64,000 bases of DNA from assembly GCA_016713175.1 (NCBI GenBank), contig JADJPQ010000001.1, positions 585,001 to 649,000 on the forward strand, written 5' to 3'. Positions 19,761 to 28,455 of this stretch are shown here, one piece after another. Both the position numbers and the translations under genes were made by a program. The notes under the pieces are model-generated. The model made no database searches. It saw only the letters and a list, made by a program, of their open reading frames with translations, and was not told where the DNA came from. The DNA comes from Planctomycetota bacterium. Its GTDB lineage: Bacteria > Planctomycetota > UBA1135 > UBA2386. The stretch's first letter is position 1; each line of letters opens with the position of its first letter.

Positions 19761-20512
19761 ACGCCCGTGCCCTGGTGCACCGGGGAGCGTTCCTCGGCTG
19801 GCTGGTTCTCGGCACCGCTGCGTGCGGCCGATCTGCCGCTCCGGCCGATCGGCTGCTGGTGTTCGCCGCCGCGTCGCTGACGGCGCCGTTTGCCGAAATC
19901 GAATCGGCGTTCGAGAGCCGCCATGCCGGCATCGACGTGCAGTGCAACCTCGCCGGCACGCCGCAGCTGGCACTGCAGATCGAGACCGGTGCGCCGGCCG
20001 ACGTGTTCGCCGCGGCTGACCCGATCCAGATGCAACGGGTGGTCGCTGCCGGCCACGCCGCCGGTGCGCCGCAGGTGTTCGCCCGCAACCGGCTGGCGAT
20101 CGCGGTCGCTGCCGGCAATCCGCGCGGAGTCTCCGGCCTCGCCGATCTGGTCCGCGCTGACCTTGCGATCGCGCTGTGCGGTCCGGACGTGCCGGCGGGG
20201 CGCTATGCGCGGCAGGTGCTCACGGCGGCAGGGCTCGTCGTGCATTCGCGCTCCGATGAGCCAAGCGTCAACGCGCTGGTCGCCAAGATCCGACTCGGCG
20301 AACTGGATGCCGGCATCGTCTATGCCACCGATGTCGCCGCCGCCGGCCTCGGCGCGGTGGCGATCACCGAAGCGCGACCGGTGATCGCCGAGTATCCGAT
20401 CGTCGTCTGCAAGTCCGCCCCCAACGCCGCCGCCGCCGCCGCGTTCGTCGCGTTCGTCCGTTCGCCCGAAGGGCAGCGGATCCTCGGTCGATTCGGCTTC
20501 GCACCGCCATGA
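19757..20512 (+). CDS. modA: Molybdate ABC transporter substrate-binding protein
   Basis: The 251-residue protein binds molybdate or tungstate outside the membrane and delivers it to ModB. The N-terminus has a hydrophobic segment ending GTAACG at C23, which could be a lipobox. The mature part follows the ModA pattern: LLVFAAASLTAPFAEIE, then GAPADVFAAADPIQMQ, FARNRLAIAV and IVYATDVAAA. It starts inside the stop of the regulator (ATGA) and its own stop overlaps modB the same way. ModA and WtpA/TupA types cannot be told apart by eye; the ModA label rests on length and order. Confidence 0.92.
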   Translation: MNARALVHRGAFLGWLVLGTAACGRSAAPADRLLVFAAASLTAPFAEIESAFESRHAGIDVQCNLAGTPQLALQIETGAPADVFAAADPIQMQRVVAAGHAAGAPQVFARNRLAIAVAAGNPRGVSGLADLVRADLAIALCGPDVPAGRYARQVLTAAGLVVHSRSDEPSVNALVAKIRLGELDAGIVYATDVAAAGLGAVAITEARPVIAEYPIVVCKSAPNAAAAAAFVAFVRSPEGQRILGRFGFAPP

Positions 20513-21303
20513 GTCGCCGGGTCCTGACATCGCGGTCGTGGCTGGTCGGCGTGCCCGCCGCCGCCGCGGTGCTGTTGTTCCTGATGCCGGTGCTCGGCAT
20601 CGCGCTGCGTACGCCGTGGGCGCGGCTGCCCGAACAACTGGCCTCGCCGGTCGTGCACGAGGCGATGTGGTTGTCGCTGCTCGCCTCATTCGGCGCGCTC
20701 GGCTGCGCGTTGCTGTCGGGGCTGCCACTGGCTGTCTGGCTGGCGAACGGCCACTCGCCGCTGCGTACGGTGGCCCGGGTCGTCGTGATGTTGCCGATCG
20801 TGCTGCCACCGGTCGTCGGCGGTATCGCACTGCTGCTCGCGTTCGGCCGCGCCGGCGTGGTCGGCACTTGGCTCGATCGCGCCTTCGGCGTCTCGTTGCC
20901 GTTCTCGACCGCCGGCGCGACGCTGGCGGCGACCTACATGGGCATGCCGTTCTTCGTGCTCGCGGTGGAAGCCGGGTTGCGGGCGTTCGATCGCCGACAT
21001 CTGGCCGCCGCAGCGACGCTGGGAGCGGGGCCGACGCGCCGCTTCCTGACCGTCACGCTGCCGATGATCCTGCCGTCGGTACAGGCCGGCGCCTTGCTGT
21101 GCTGGGCCCGCGCGCTCGGCGAGTTCTGCGCCACGCAGACGTTCGCCGGCAACCTGGCCGGCAGCACGCGGACGATGCCGCTGGCCTGTGGTGTGGCGAT
21201 GGAGACCGATCCCGAACTGGCGATCGTGCTGAGCCTGATCCTGTCGGCGGTGTCGGTGGTCGTGCTGGTGTCGCTGCGGCAGCGCTGGCTGGTGGCGCGA
21301 TGA
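20509..21303 (+). CDS. modB: Molybdate ABC transporter permease
   Basis: This 264-residue inner-membrane protein has about five or six hydrophobic segments. The ABC permease EAA loop is visible near residues 164-185 (DRRHLAAAATLGAGPTRRF). ModB-like features include LPIVLPPVVGGIALLLAFG. It forms the channel for oxyanion uptake together with the ModC ATPase. Both ends overlap neighbours by 4 bp (ATGA), which indicates translational coupling within the operon. Confidence 0.92.
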   Translation: MSRRVLTSRSWLVGVPAAAAVLLFLMPVLGIALRTPWARLPEQLASPVVHEAMWLSLLASFGALGCALLSGLPLAVWLANGHSPLRTVARVVVMLPIVLPPVVGGIALLLAFGRAGVVGTWLDRAFGVSLPFSTAGATLAATYMGMPFFVLAVEAGLRAFDRRHLAAAATLGAGPTRRFLTVTLPMILPSVQAGALLCWARALGEFCATQTFAGNLAGSTRTMPLACGVAMETDPELAIVLSLILSAVSVVVLVSLRQRWLVAR

Positions 21304-22352
21304 GTCTGCGGCTCGACGTCCAGGTCCGCCGGGGCCCGCTGCAACTCGCGATCGAACTCGAGGTCGGCGCCCGGGAGACGGTCGCGATCGTCGGACCCAA
21401 CGGCGCCGGCAAATCGTCGTTGCTGCTGGCGGTGGCCGGGCTGTTGCCGCTCGAGCGCGGTCGTATCGCGCTCGCCGACGAGGTGCTCGACGGCGGCGCC
21501 GGTGGACCGTTCGTGCCACCGGAGGCCCGCCGTGCCGGCATGATGTTCCAGGATCTGCTGCTGTTTCCGCACCTGGCGGCAATCGACAACGTGGCCTACG
21601 GTCTGCGCGCCCGCGGCGTCGGGCGAGCGGTCGCACGCGCGACCGCGGACGAGTGGCTGCGACGGGTCGGCCTCGCCGAGCATGGCGCCGCCCTGCCGGG
21701 ATCACTGTCGGGCGGCCAGGCGCAACGTGTGGCATTGGCCCGCGCCCTGGCCGCGTCGCCGCGGTTGTTGTTGCTGGACGAGCCGCTCGCCGCGGTCGAT
21801 GCGTCGACGCGCCTCCGCTTGCGCCGCGATCTGCGCGCGCACCTCGATGCCTTTGCCGGACCGCGTCTGCTGGTCACGCATGACGCCGTCGACGCGTTCG
21901 CGCTGGCCGATCGCATCGCCGTGGTCGAGGCCGGTCGCGTCGTGCAGGCCGGCAGCATCGCCGAGATCTGCAGCCGCCCGCGCTCGCGATACGTCGCCGA
22001 CCTCGTCGGCCTCAACTTCCTGCGCGGCATTTGCCGCGGCGGCAGGTTGCAGGTCGATGGTGGCGGTACGTTGATCGTCTCGCAGGCGCCCGAGGGGAAC
22101 GTGCTGGCGACGGTGCATCCGCGCGCGATTGCGCTGTACCGTTCGCGTCCCGACGGCACGCCGCGCAATGTCTGGCCGGCGGCCATCGAGGCTCTCGAGG
22201 TGGCCGGCGATCGCGTGCGCGTGCGTTTGCGCGGTGAACCGTGGCTGGTCGCCGAGGTCACGCCGTTGGCGGTGGCGGAGTTGCAGCTCGGCATCGGCGG
22301 CACGGTCTGGGTGGCGTTGAAGGCCACCGAGGTCGAGGTGTTCGCGGCCTGA
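21300..22352 (+). CDS. modC: Molybdate ABC transporter ATP-binding protein
   Basis: The 350-residue ATPase has Walker A GPNGAGKS at 32-39, the signature LSGGQ at 136-140 and Walker B LLLLDEP near 156-162. The Q-loop (MMFQDLLLFPHL, 81-92) and the switch histidine (VTHDAVDAF) are present. The C-terminal 65 residues (EALEVAGDRVRVRLRG to VWVALKATEVEVF) are a TOBE domain, as in ModC. It powers ModB and closes the operon. Its stop is 25 bases from the convergent stop of the next gene. Confidence 0.93.
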   Translation: MSLRLDVQVRRGPLQLAIELEVGARETVAIVGPNGAGKSSLLLAVAGLLPLERGRIALADEVLDGGAGGPFVPPEARRAGMMFQDLLLFPHLAAIDNVAYGLRARGVGRAVARATADEWLRRVGLAEHGAALPGSLSGGQAQRVALARALAASPRLLLLDEPLAAVDASTRLRLRRDLRAHLDAFAGPRLLVTHDAVDAFALADRIAVVEAGRVVQAGSIAEICSRPRSRYVADLVGLNFLRGICRGGRLQVDGGGTLIVSQAPEGNVLATVHPRAIALYRSRPDGTPRNVWPAAIEALEVAGDRVRVRLRGEPWLVAEVTPLAVAELQLGIGGTVWVALKATEVEVFAA

Positions 22353-22377
22353 GCCGGACGTCGAGCGGTGCGTCCTG

Positions 22378-22836
22378 CTACATCCGACGCGTCTGGCCGG
22401 TGATCGAGAAGCCCGCGTCGGTGCACGAGAAGAACGTGCCCTTGCCGTTGTCGACCAGCACGAACTCGCCATGCGCTTGCAGACCCAGTCGCGGCAGTTG
22501 CAGCGTGACCGAACCGGAGCCATCGGCGTTCACGGTGTAGGTGCCGACGAACGTGCCGCGGAACTGCACGCCGTTGACATTGGTGGCATAGGACGCCGAC
22601 AGGTTGCCGCGGCCGTCGAACTGGATCGGGCCACTGGCTGCGATCGGGCCGACACCGAGGATGGTGCCGTCGTAGGTGAAGCCATGCTCGCCGTGCAGCG
22701 AGCGGAGTGCGTGCGAACCACCCTGCGGGATGCTTGCGGACGGTGCGGCTGCGGTCGAAGGAGCGAGTCCCGTGGCCAGCAGACCGACGGCGGCAAGCAG
22801 GGGAAGCGTGGCGAACATCGAGGTCATGCCAGCCAT
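22378..22836 (-). CDS. Small exported protein of unknown function
   Basis: The protein has 152 residues. A signal peptide is clear (MFATLPLLAAVGLLATGLAPSTAAA); translation may start at the ATG at 22836 or at the one at 22827. The mature part has alternating short strands (FTYDGTILGVGPIAASGPIQFDG, FRGTFVGTYTVNADGSGSVTLQL), suggesting a small beta-barrel or lipocalin-like fold. Nothing identifies a ligand. Convergent with modC. Confidence 0.72.
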   Translation of the reverse strand: MAGMTSMFATLPLLAAVGLLATGLAPSTAAAPSASIPQGGSHALRSLHGEHGFTYDGTILGVGPIAASGPIQFDGRGNLSASYATNVNGVQFRGTFVGTYTVNADGSGSVTLQLPRLGLQAHGEFVLVDNGKGTFFSCTDAGFSITGQTRRM

Positions 22837-22922
22837 GAGTCGGCCCGACGATCTGTCTTACCTGCGGAATGCGGGACCGTGCCCCGGTTGTCGGGGGGTC
22901 GCACTGCCACTATCGTCGTGCT

Positions 22923-24032
22923 GTGCCGTCGACCCTGTGCCACCTGATCCGGGCGCCCTTGCGTCTCACGGCTGCCTTGGCGATCTTGCTGGCGCCGGTT
23001 GCGACGCAGGCGTCGCCCTCGGCCGGAACGACAGCCGTGGAACAGGTGCTGTCGGCACCGCAACTCGATGCTGCGGCGTTCGTGGGGATCGTGCGCGCAG
23101 GGGAAGCGGCTCTGCCGCACTTGCTGGCCATCCTGGCGACTCCCGCCGCGTTCGAGGAACCGCTGGCGGCGCCGACCGATCGGGCACTGCGGGCGCTGCG
23201 ACTGATCGGTGCGCCCGCAGCTCCGCTCGCGGTGCCGCCGCTGCTGGCCGCGGTGACGCGCGACAGCAGTCGCGATGATCGCGAATTGCTGGAGACGCTG
23301 GCGGTGCTGGCGCCGGGCGTGCCCGATCGCAAGGCGTTGCTGACCGCGACCGCCGCGATCGAGATCCGGAATCCGAATCCGCGTGCGTCCGGCGGCGCCG
23401 AAAAGTTCCGGCGCTGGGTCGAGAAGATGCGCGGCTGGTATCGCTTCCGGCAACGGCTGGCGGAGGACCTCGATGGTGGGGCGCTGGAACTGGCCAAGGA
23501 ACTGGAGGGTGAGGACCCGCTGCGGCGCGAACGTGCGGCCTGGCGCCTCGGCGCGCTCGGGCCGGCGGCGCAGGCGGCCTGGCCGGCGTTGCTGTCGACC
23601 GCGGCCGAGCCGAAGCACCCGCGCGTGACCCGGTGCGATGTCGGCAGCCTCACCGCCGATTTCCACGACCTGGTGCGCGACGCGGCGGCGATCGCCATGG
23701 CGCGGATCGATCCGGATGCCGACGAAGCGCGGCCCGGGTTGGCGCTGCTGCTGGCGCGCGCCGATGCGCCGCAGGAACGGCTGGCGGCGGCGATGGCGCT
23801 CGGCCAGGTTGCCAGTGGTGAGTTCGATCCGGTTCCGGCGCTGCTGCGCGCGACGTTCGACGACGACCTGCGCGTCGCGGGCGAGGCGCTGACGGCGCTC
23901 GGCAGGGTCGGTGGTGGCCGTGACGACGTGCTCGTGCGGTTGCGGGAATGCGCGGCGGCGGGCGATCCGGGCATCGCGACGCCGGCGCGGGCGGCGTTGC
24001 AGGCGGCGGCGCGCGGCAAGACGCGACAGTGA
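22923..24032 (+). CDS. Exported HEAT-like repeat protein
   Basis: The GTG at 22923 is preferred because it is followed at once by a signal sequence (LIRAPLRLTAALAILLAPVATQA). An earlier in-frame ATG at 22869 would put a charged tail before it. The mature protein (about 345 residues) is all helical, with repeated Ala/Leu-rich helix pairs such as ALRALRLIGAPAAPLAVPPLLAAV and AAAMALGQVASGEFDPVPALL, i.e. HEAT/PBS-lyase-like repeats. These act as protein-binding scaffolds. Divergent from the small exported protein upstream and convergent with rtcR. Confidence 0.78.
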   Translation: MPSTLCHLIRAPLRLTAALAILLAPVATQASPSAGTTAVEQVLSAPQLDAAAFVGIVRAGEAALPHLLAILATPAAFEEPLAAPTDRALRALRLIGAPAAPLAVPPLLAAVTRDSSRDDRELLETLAVLAPGVPDRKALLTATAAIEIRNPNPRASGGAEKFRRWVEKMRGWYRFRQRLAEDLDGGALELAKELEGEDPLRRERAAWRLGALGPAAQAAWPALLSTAAEPKHPRVTRCDVGSLTADFHDLVRDAAAIAMARIDPDADEARPGLALLLARADAPQERLAAAMALGQVASGEFDPVPALLRATFDDDLRVAGEALTALGRVGGGRDDVLVRLRECAAAGDPGIATPARAALQAAARGKTRQ

Positions 24033-24186
24033 TCGTCGCGCAAGCAACGGAGCGCGGCGGTCTCCTGGCCGCCATGCTACTCCGCTACGTCCCCGCGGCT
24101 CCTGGCGTTGTCCGCCACGATTGCCCCGATCGCTGCCCAGGTCGGTCCGGATCCGGCGCGCATGGGCTGACGCCGGACCCCGGTGG

Positions 24187-25800
24187 TCAGGGGCCGAGTG
24201 CGATCGCCGGATCGACGCCAAAGCGCAGCAGGTACTTGCGCAGCCGGTCCGCGTCGTTCGTGCTCGCGCGGTTGTTCCGCGACACCGCGAACAGTTCCCG
24301 TCCGGCCGCCGACAACGAACGGTGCCGGCGGCAGGTCCGCAGCACCTCGGCGAGTTGCACCCGATCGAAGCGATCCAGCGCCGCCACGCGGTCGTCGCCG
24401 ATCACGGCGCGCAGCACCTCGTCGTCCTCGGTGGCGCCACCGGTCGTCGTCGGTTCGCGTTGCCAGTCCGCGGTCAAGCGCGCGATCTCGGCGTCGACCA
24501 GCGCCTCGGTGATCCGGCCGCCCGGGGCCAGCGTGCACAGCCGCGTGATGCTGGCGTTCAGGTCGCGGAAGTTGCCGCGCCAGGCCGCTGCCGCCGAGGT
24601 GGCGAACGCCAGGTAGCGCTGCCGAGCCGGCACGTTGAAGTGCACCCGGCGGCCGACCTGTGCGGACCAGCGCTCGAGTTCGTGGTCGACGTTCGGCTCG
24701 ATGTCTTCGCTGCGGGCCTGCAGGCCGGGCAAGCGGAACGTCCACAGGTTGATCCGTGCCAGCAGATCCTCGCGGAAGCGGCCGGCGGCGACGGCTTCAC
24801 CGAGGTCCTTGTTGGTGCCGGCGACCAGTTGGAAGTCGCTGTCGACTTCCCGGTCGCTACCGAGCGGCAGGAAGCGCTTCTCCTCGAGCGCGCGCAGCAG
24901 CATCGCCTGCTCGTCGCCGCCGAGTTCGCCGATTTCGTCGAGGAACAGCATGCCGCCGTTGGCGGTGCGCAGCAGGCCGGCGCGGTCCTGCAACGCGCCG
25001 GTGAACGCGCCGCGCTTGTGGCCGAACAGCGCCGACTGCGCGTGGTCGCCACGCAGCGTCGCGCAGTTGACCTCGACGAACGGGCCGGCGAGCTGGTGGC
25101 GCTGCTGCTTCAGTTCGTGGATGCGCCGCGCGAGTTGCGACTTGCCGGCCCCGGTCGGGCCCGTCAGCAGGATCGGCGCCGTCGACGCCGGTGCGACCGT
25201 CTCGACCTGGGTGATCAGTTCGTTGAACGCACGGCTCCGCGTCGCGATGCCCGACTTCAGCAGCGACTGGCCCTGCTGGTGTTGCTGCGCGAATCGCTGG
25301 GCGATCTTGTCGAAGCGCGACAGGTCGAGATCGATGATCTGCCAGGTGCCCGGTTCGTCGCTGCCCTGCCGCGGCGGCCCGGTCTGCAGCAGTCGGGCCG
25401 GGAAGTGGCGCGTCTCGGTCAGCAGGAACAGGCAGATCTGAGCGACGTGCGAGCCGGTCGTCATGTGCACCAGCACGTCTTCGGCCTCGGGATCGAGGCC
25501 GAGGTTCCGGGTCAGTTCGAACAGCGCGTCGAAGACCTGCTCGAAGTCCCAGGCGTCGCGGATGTGGAGGTCTCGGCGTTCGACCGTCGTTTCCGGCGAG
25601 ATGGTGGCGATGTCGCTGGCGACGGCTTCGAACAGTTTCGAAAAGCGCGGCTCGGTCAGCAGGATGAGACGTCGGACCAGCAGGTCGCCGTGCTGGCACA
25701 TCGCGACGTTCGGGCGCCAGTGCTGCCAGCGATCGGCGCCGCTGGCGCGGTCGAGCTGGAAGCCGAGGAAGCTGACGACTGTGTGACCTGATTTAGACAA
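24187..25800 (-). CDS. rtcR: RtcR, sigma-54 activator of RNA repair genes
   Basis: This enhancer-binding protein turns on rtcBA when its N-terminal CARF-like domain is triggered, by RNA ends in E. coli. No ATG fits. A TTG at 25800 gives 537 residues and the family opening (SFLGFQLDRASGADRWQHWRP), close to E. coli RtcR in length. The CARF core is near residues 108-130 (VLVHMTTGSHVAQICLFLL). The AAA+ domain has Walker A GPTGAGKS (214-221), the sigma-54 contact GAFTGA (264-269) and Walker B GGMLFLDEIGEL. The C-terminus has a Fis-like helix pair (LAEVLRTCRRHRSLSAAGRELF). It is divergent from rtcB, as in many bacteria. Confidence 0.93.
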   Translation of the reverse strand: MSKSGHTVVSFLGFQLDRASGADRWQHWRPNVAMCQHGDLLVRRLILLTEPRFSKLFEAVASDIATISPETTVERRDLHIRDAWDFEQVFDALFELTRNLGLDPEAEDVLVHMTTGSHVAQICLFLLTETRHFPARLLQTGPPRQGSDEPGTWQIIDLDLSRFDKIAQRFAQQHQQGQSLLKSGIATRSRAFNELITQVETVAPASTAPILLTGPTGAGKSQLARRIHELKQQRHQLAGPFVEVNCATLRGDHAQSALFGHKRGAFTGALQDRAGLLRTANGGMLFLDEIGELGGDEQAMLLRALEEKRFLPLGSDREVDSDFQLVAGTNKDLGEAVAAGRFREDLLARINLWTFRLPGLQARSEDIEPNVDHELERWSAQVGRRVHFNVPARQRYLAFATSAAAAWRGNFRDLNASITRLCTLAPGGRITEALVDAEIARLTADWQREPTTTGGATEDDEVLRAVIGDDRVAALDRFDRVQLAEVLRTCRRHRSLSAAGRELFAVSRNNRASTNDADRLRKYLLRFGVDPAIALGP

Positions 25801-25802
25801 TG

Positions 25803-25842
25803 GGATAACAAAGTATCCAATGAGCGCGTTGTGGGCAACGCG
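25803..25842. promoter_or_regulatory. Palindromes in rtcR-rtcB gap, likely RtcR binding site
   Basis: CGCGTTG-TGGG-CAACGCG (25825-25842) is a perfect 7-bp inverted repeat. A second, shorter one, GGATA-acaaag-TATCC, lies at 25803-25818, next to the rtcR start. The main palindrome sits about 85-100 bases upstream of the putative sigma-54 promoter of rtcB, the usual distance for an enhancer-binding protein site. Assignment to RtcR is inference. Confidence 0.55.
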
Positions 25843-25924
25843 TGGCTTCCAGCGTCTCCGGCTTCGTGATCCCAACCATTGAATTGGCTTGTGGTTATGG
25901 ATTCTCTGGTCGCCGTGTTCCAGG

Positions 25925-25940
25925 CGGCACGAAGGTCGCT
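25925..25940 (+). promoter_or_regulatory. Sigma-54 (-24/-12) promoter of rtcBA
   Basis: CGGCACGAAGGTCGCT matches the sigma-54 consensus TGGCACGnnnnTTGCA. GG and GC are 12 bases apart as required, and only positions outside these cores differ (C for T, C for T, T for A). Transcription would begin near 25951, about 30 bases before the rtcB ATG. The divergent RtcR gene, with its intact GAFTGA motif, is the expected activator. Confidence 0.75.
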
Positions 25941-25982
25941 TTGCAGATCGCAACGCACCACCCATCCTGCGAGGAACGACTC

Positions 25983-27203
25983 ATGGCCACCTACGAACAA
26001 CTCGACACGCACGGCGTCCCGATCAAGGCCTGGATCCGCGGTGTGCCCGCGGAAACCGAGGCGCTGCAGCAGCTCCGCAATGTCGCCTGCCTGCCGATCA
26101 TCCACAGCCACGTCGCGGCGATGCCGGACGTGCACTTCGGCATCGGCGCCACCGTCGGCAGCGTGATCCCGACCCGCGGCGCGATCATTCCCGCGGCCGT
26201 CGGTGTCGACATCGGTTGCGGCATGATGGCGGTGCGCACGTCGCTGTCCGCGAGCGATCTGCCGGACGATCTGAAGGGCATCCGTTCGACGATCGAGCGC
26301 AGCGTGCCGCACGGCCGCACCAATCACGGTGGCAAGGGCGACCGCGGCGCGTGGCGCGATCTGCCGTCGCGGCCCGAAGCGGCGTGGAAGAAGCTGCGGG
26401 CCGACTACGAGGCGATCATCGGCAAGTACCCCCGGCTCGACCGCGGTTCGACGGCCGAGCACCTCGGCACGCTCGGCGGCGGCAACCACTTCATCGAGGT
26501 GTGCATCGACGAGGCGCAAGGCGTCTGGATCATGCTGCACTCGGGCTCGCGCGGGGTCGGCAACCGCATCGGGCAGCACTTCATCGAGCTGGCGCAGAAG
26601 GACATGAAGAAGCACATCTACAACCTGCCGGATCGCGACCTCGCGTACTTCACCGAGGGCGCCGAGCACTTCGACGACTACGTGTTCGCCGTCGACTGGG
26701 CGCAGCGCTTCGCCCGGGCCAACCGCGAGCTGATGATGGCGGCGATCTTCGAATCGCTGGCGCGCGGCAAGGAGCTGCCGAAGTTCACGTTCGGCGAGGT
26801 GGCGGTCAACTGCCACCACAACTACGTGCAGCGCGAGGACCACTTCGGCGCCTCGGTGTTCGTGACCCGCAAGGGCGCGGTGCGTGCCGGTCTCGGCGAA
26901 CTCGGGATCATCCCGGGGTCGATGGGCGCCCGCTCGTACATCGTCCGCGGCAAGGGCAATCCGGACAGCTTCCATTCGTGCAGCCACGGCGCCGGCCGCG
27001 CCATGTCGCGTGGGGCGGCGTCGCGGAAGTTCACGATCGAGGACCACATCGCCGCGACCGCAGGGGTCGAGTGCCGCAAGGACAAGGACGTGATCGACGA
27101 GACGCCGATGGCCTACAAGGACATCGACGCGGTGATGCAGGCCCAGGCGGACCTGGTCGAAGTCGTGCACACGTTGAAGCAGGTCGTCTGCGTCAAGGGG
27201 TGA
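25983..27203 (+). CDS. rtcB: RNA-splicing ligase RtcB
   Basis: The enzyme joins RNA 2',3'-cyclic phosphate or 3'-phosphate ends to 5'-OH ends using GTP and Mn2+. It has 406 residues, against 408 in E. coli. Metal ligands and active-site residues are visible: D76 and C79 in VDIGCG, N167/H168 in GGGNHF, H185 in MLHSGSRG, H277/H278 in NCHHNY, and the guanylated histidine H334 in CSHGAGR. The ATG is preceded by GAGGAACGACTC, a good ribosome site. rtcA starts two bases after its stop, so the two are cotranscribed from the sigma-54 promoter. Confidence 0.97.
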   Translation: MATYEQLDTHGVPIKAWIRGVPAETEALQQLRNVACLPIIHSHVAAMPDVHFGIGATVGSVIPTRGAIIPAAVGVDIGCGMMAVRTSLSASDLPDDLKGIRSTIERSVPHGRTNHGGKGDRGAWRDLPSRPEAAWKKLRADYEAIIGKYPRLDRGSTAEHLGTLGGGNHFIEVCIDEAQGVWIMLHSGSRGVGNRIGQHFIELAQKDMKKHIYNLPDRDLAYFTEGAEHFDDYVFAVDWAQRFARANRELMMAAIFESLARGKELPKFTFGEVAVNCHHNYVQREDHFGASVFVTRKGAVRAGLGELGIIPGSMGARSYIVRGKGNPDSFHSCSHGAGRAMSRGAASRKFTIEDHIAATAGVECRKDKDVIDETPMAYKDIDAVMQAQADLVEVVHTLKQVVCVKG

Positions 27204-27205
27204 CC

Positions 27206-28231
27206 ATGTTGACCATCGATGGCGCCGAAGGCGAAGGCGGCGGGCAGGTGCTGCGCACGGCGCTCGGACTGTCGCTGGTGACCGGCAAGCCGTTCCTGAT
27301 CGAGCGGATCCGGGCCCGGCGCAGCAAGCCGGGGTTGCAGCGACAGCATCTTACCGCCGTGCTGGCGGCTGCGGAGGTCGGCGGTGCGCGCACCGAAGGC
27401 GCCGAACTGGGGTCGCAACGGCTGTTCTTCCGGCCGTCGCGGCTCCGGGCCGGCCAGTATCGCTTCGCGATCGGCACCGCCGGCAGCACGACGCTGGTCC
27501 TGCAGACCGTGTTGCCGGCGTTGCTGATGGCCGAAGGGCCATCGACCGTCGTCATCGAGGGCGGCACGCACAATCCGATGGCGCCGCCGTTCGAGTTCGT
27601 CGAGCAGGCGTTTGCGCCGCTGCTGCATCGGATGGGCGCCGGGCTGCAGCTGACGTTGCGTCGCCACGGGTTCTATCCGGCGGGCGGTGGCGAGATCGTC
27701 GCGGCGATCGCGCCGGCGGCGTGGCAACCGCTCGAACCGCCCGAACGCAGCGAGCGGCCGCAGCTGCGCGGGCGCATCCTTCTGAGCGACATCCCGCACC
27801 ATGTCGCCGAACGGGAGGCGAGCGTGTTGCGGCGCGAACTGGGCCTCGGCGCCGACGAGGTGCAGGTCCAGCCCGTGCGGGCGGCCGGCCCGGGCAACGT
27901 CGTGATGCTGCGGCTGCAACTCGGCACGGTGACCGAGGTGGTGACCGCGCTCGGCGAACGCGGCGTTGCCGCCGAGGACGTCGCCGGTCGGGTCGTCGCC
28001 GAGGCCCGCGCGCTGCTGGCGGCGGACGTGCCGATCGGCGAGCACCTCGCCGATCAGCTGTTGATCCCGCTGGCCCTGGCCGGCAGCGGGTCGTTCACCA
28101 CCGTGGCGCCAAGCCAGCACACCCGGACGAATGCGCAGGTGATCGAGCAGTTCCTGCCGGTGCGGTTCGCGTTGCAGGAGCACTCGGGGCGGCCCGGTGT
28201 CTGGTGCATCACGGTCATGGCTGCACGGTGA
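27206..28231 (+). CDS. rtcA: RNA 3'-terminal phosphate cyclase
   Basis: This 341-residue protein converts RNA 3'-phosphate ends to 2',3'-cyclic phosphates using ATP, feeding RtcB-type ligation. The family opening IDGAEGEGGGQVLRTALGLS is present. So are the conserved R/K patch (IRARRSKPGLQRQHL), GFYPAGGGE and the adenylated histidine in PSQHTRTNAQV near the C-terminus. Spacing of two bases after rtcB shows an operon. No RNA-binding partner such as Rsr/Ro or a slfn-like gene is next to it here. Confidence 0.96.
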   Translation: MLTIDGAEGEGGGQVLRTALGLSLVTGKPFLIERIRARRSKPGLQRQHLTAVLAAAEVGGARTEGAELGSQRLFFRPSRLRAGQYRFAIGTAGSTTLVLQTVLPALLMAEGPSTVVIEGGTHNPMAPPFEFVEQAFAPLLHRMGAGLQLTLRRHGFYPAGGGEIVAAIAPAAWQPLEPPERSERPQLRGRILLSDIPHHVAEREASVLRRELGLGADEVQVQPVRAAGPGNVVMLRLQLGTVTEVVTALGERGVAAEDVAGRVVAEARALLAADVPIGEHLADQLLIPLALAGSGSFTTVAPSQHTRTNAQVIEQFLPVRFALQEHSGRPGVWCITVMAAR

Positions 28232-28252
28232 GCCAGGCGGTCGATCGTTGAC

Positions 28253-28438
28253 CCCGCGACCTCGACGATCGAGAGTCATCACCGTGTCGGTGGCCTGCCC
28301 AAGGACCTCGACATGACGTTGGTCGAACCGCAGCGCGATCTCGTGCGCGCGGTGGGGGCCGAGGTCGTCGACGTCGGCGAGGAGGATCGGGCGGGGCCCG
28401 AGTGGCTGTCGGCGGACTACGTGATCCGAAAGCGCTGA
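28253..28438 (+). pseudogene. GMP synthase (guaA) fragment
   Basis: In the frame continuing past the rtcA stop, the codons from 28265 read TIESHHRVGGLPKDLDM, TLVEPQRDLV and onward to a TGA at 28436. The pattern SHH.VGGLP....M.LVEP.R.L is a hallmark of the PP-loop/dimerisation part of GMP synthase (E. coli GuaA has SHHNVGGLP...LVEPLREL). Everything before and after that block is missing, and there is no start codon upstream in frame. It is therefore a guaA relic about 60 codons long. A small expressed peptide from the ATG at 28313 cannot be excluded. Confidence 0.65.
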
Positions 28439-28455
28439 CGCGGCATGATCCCGCC

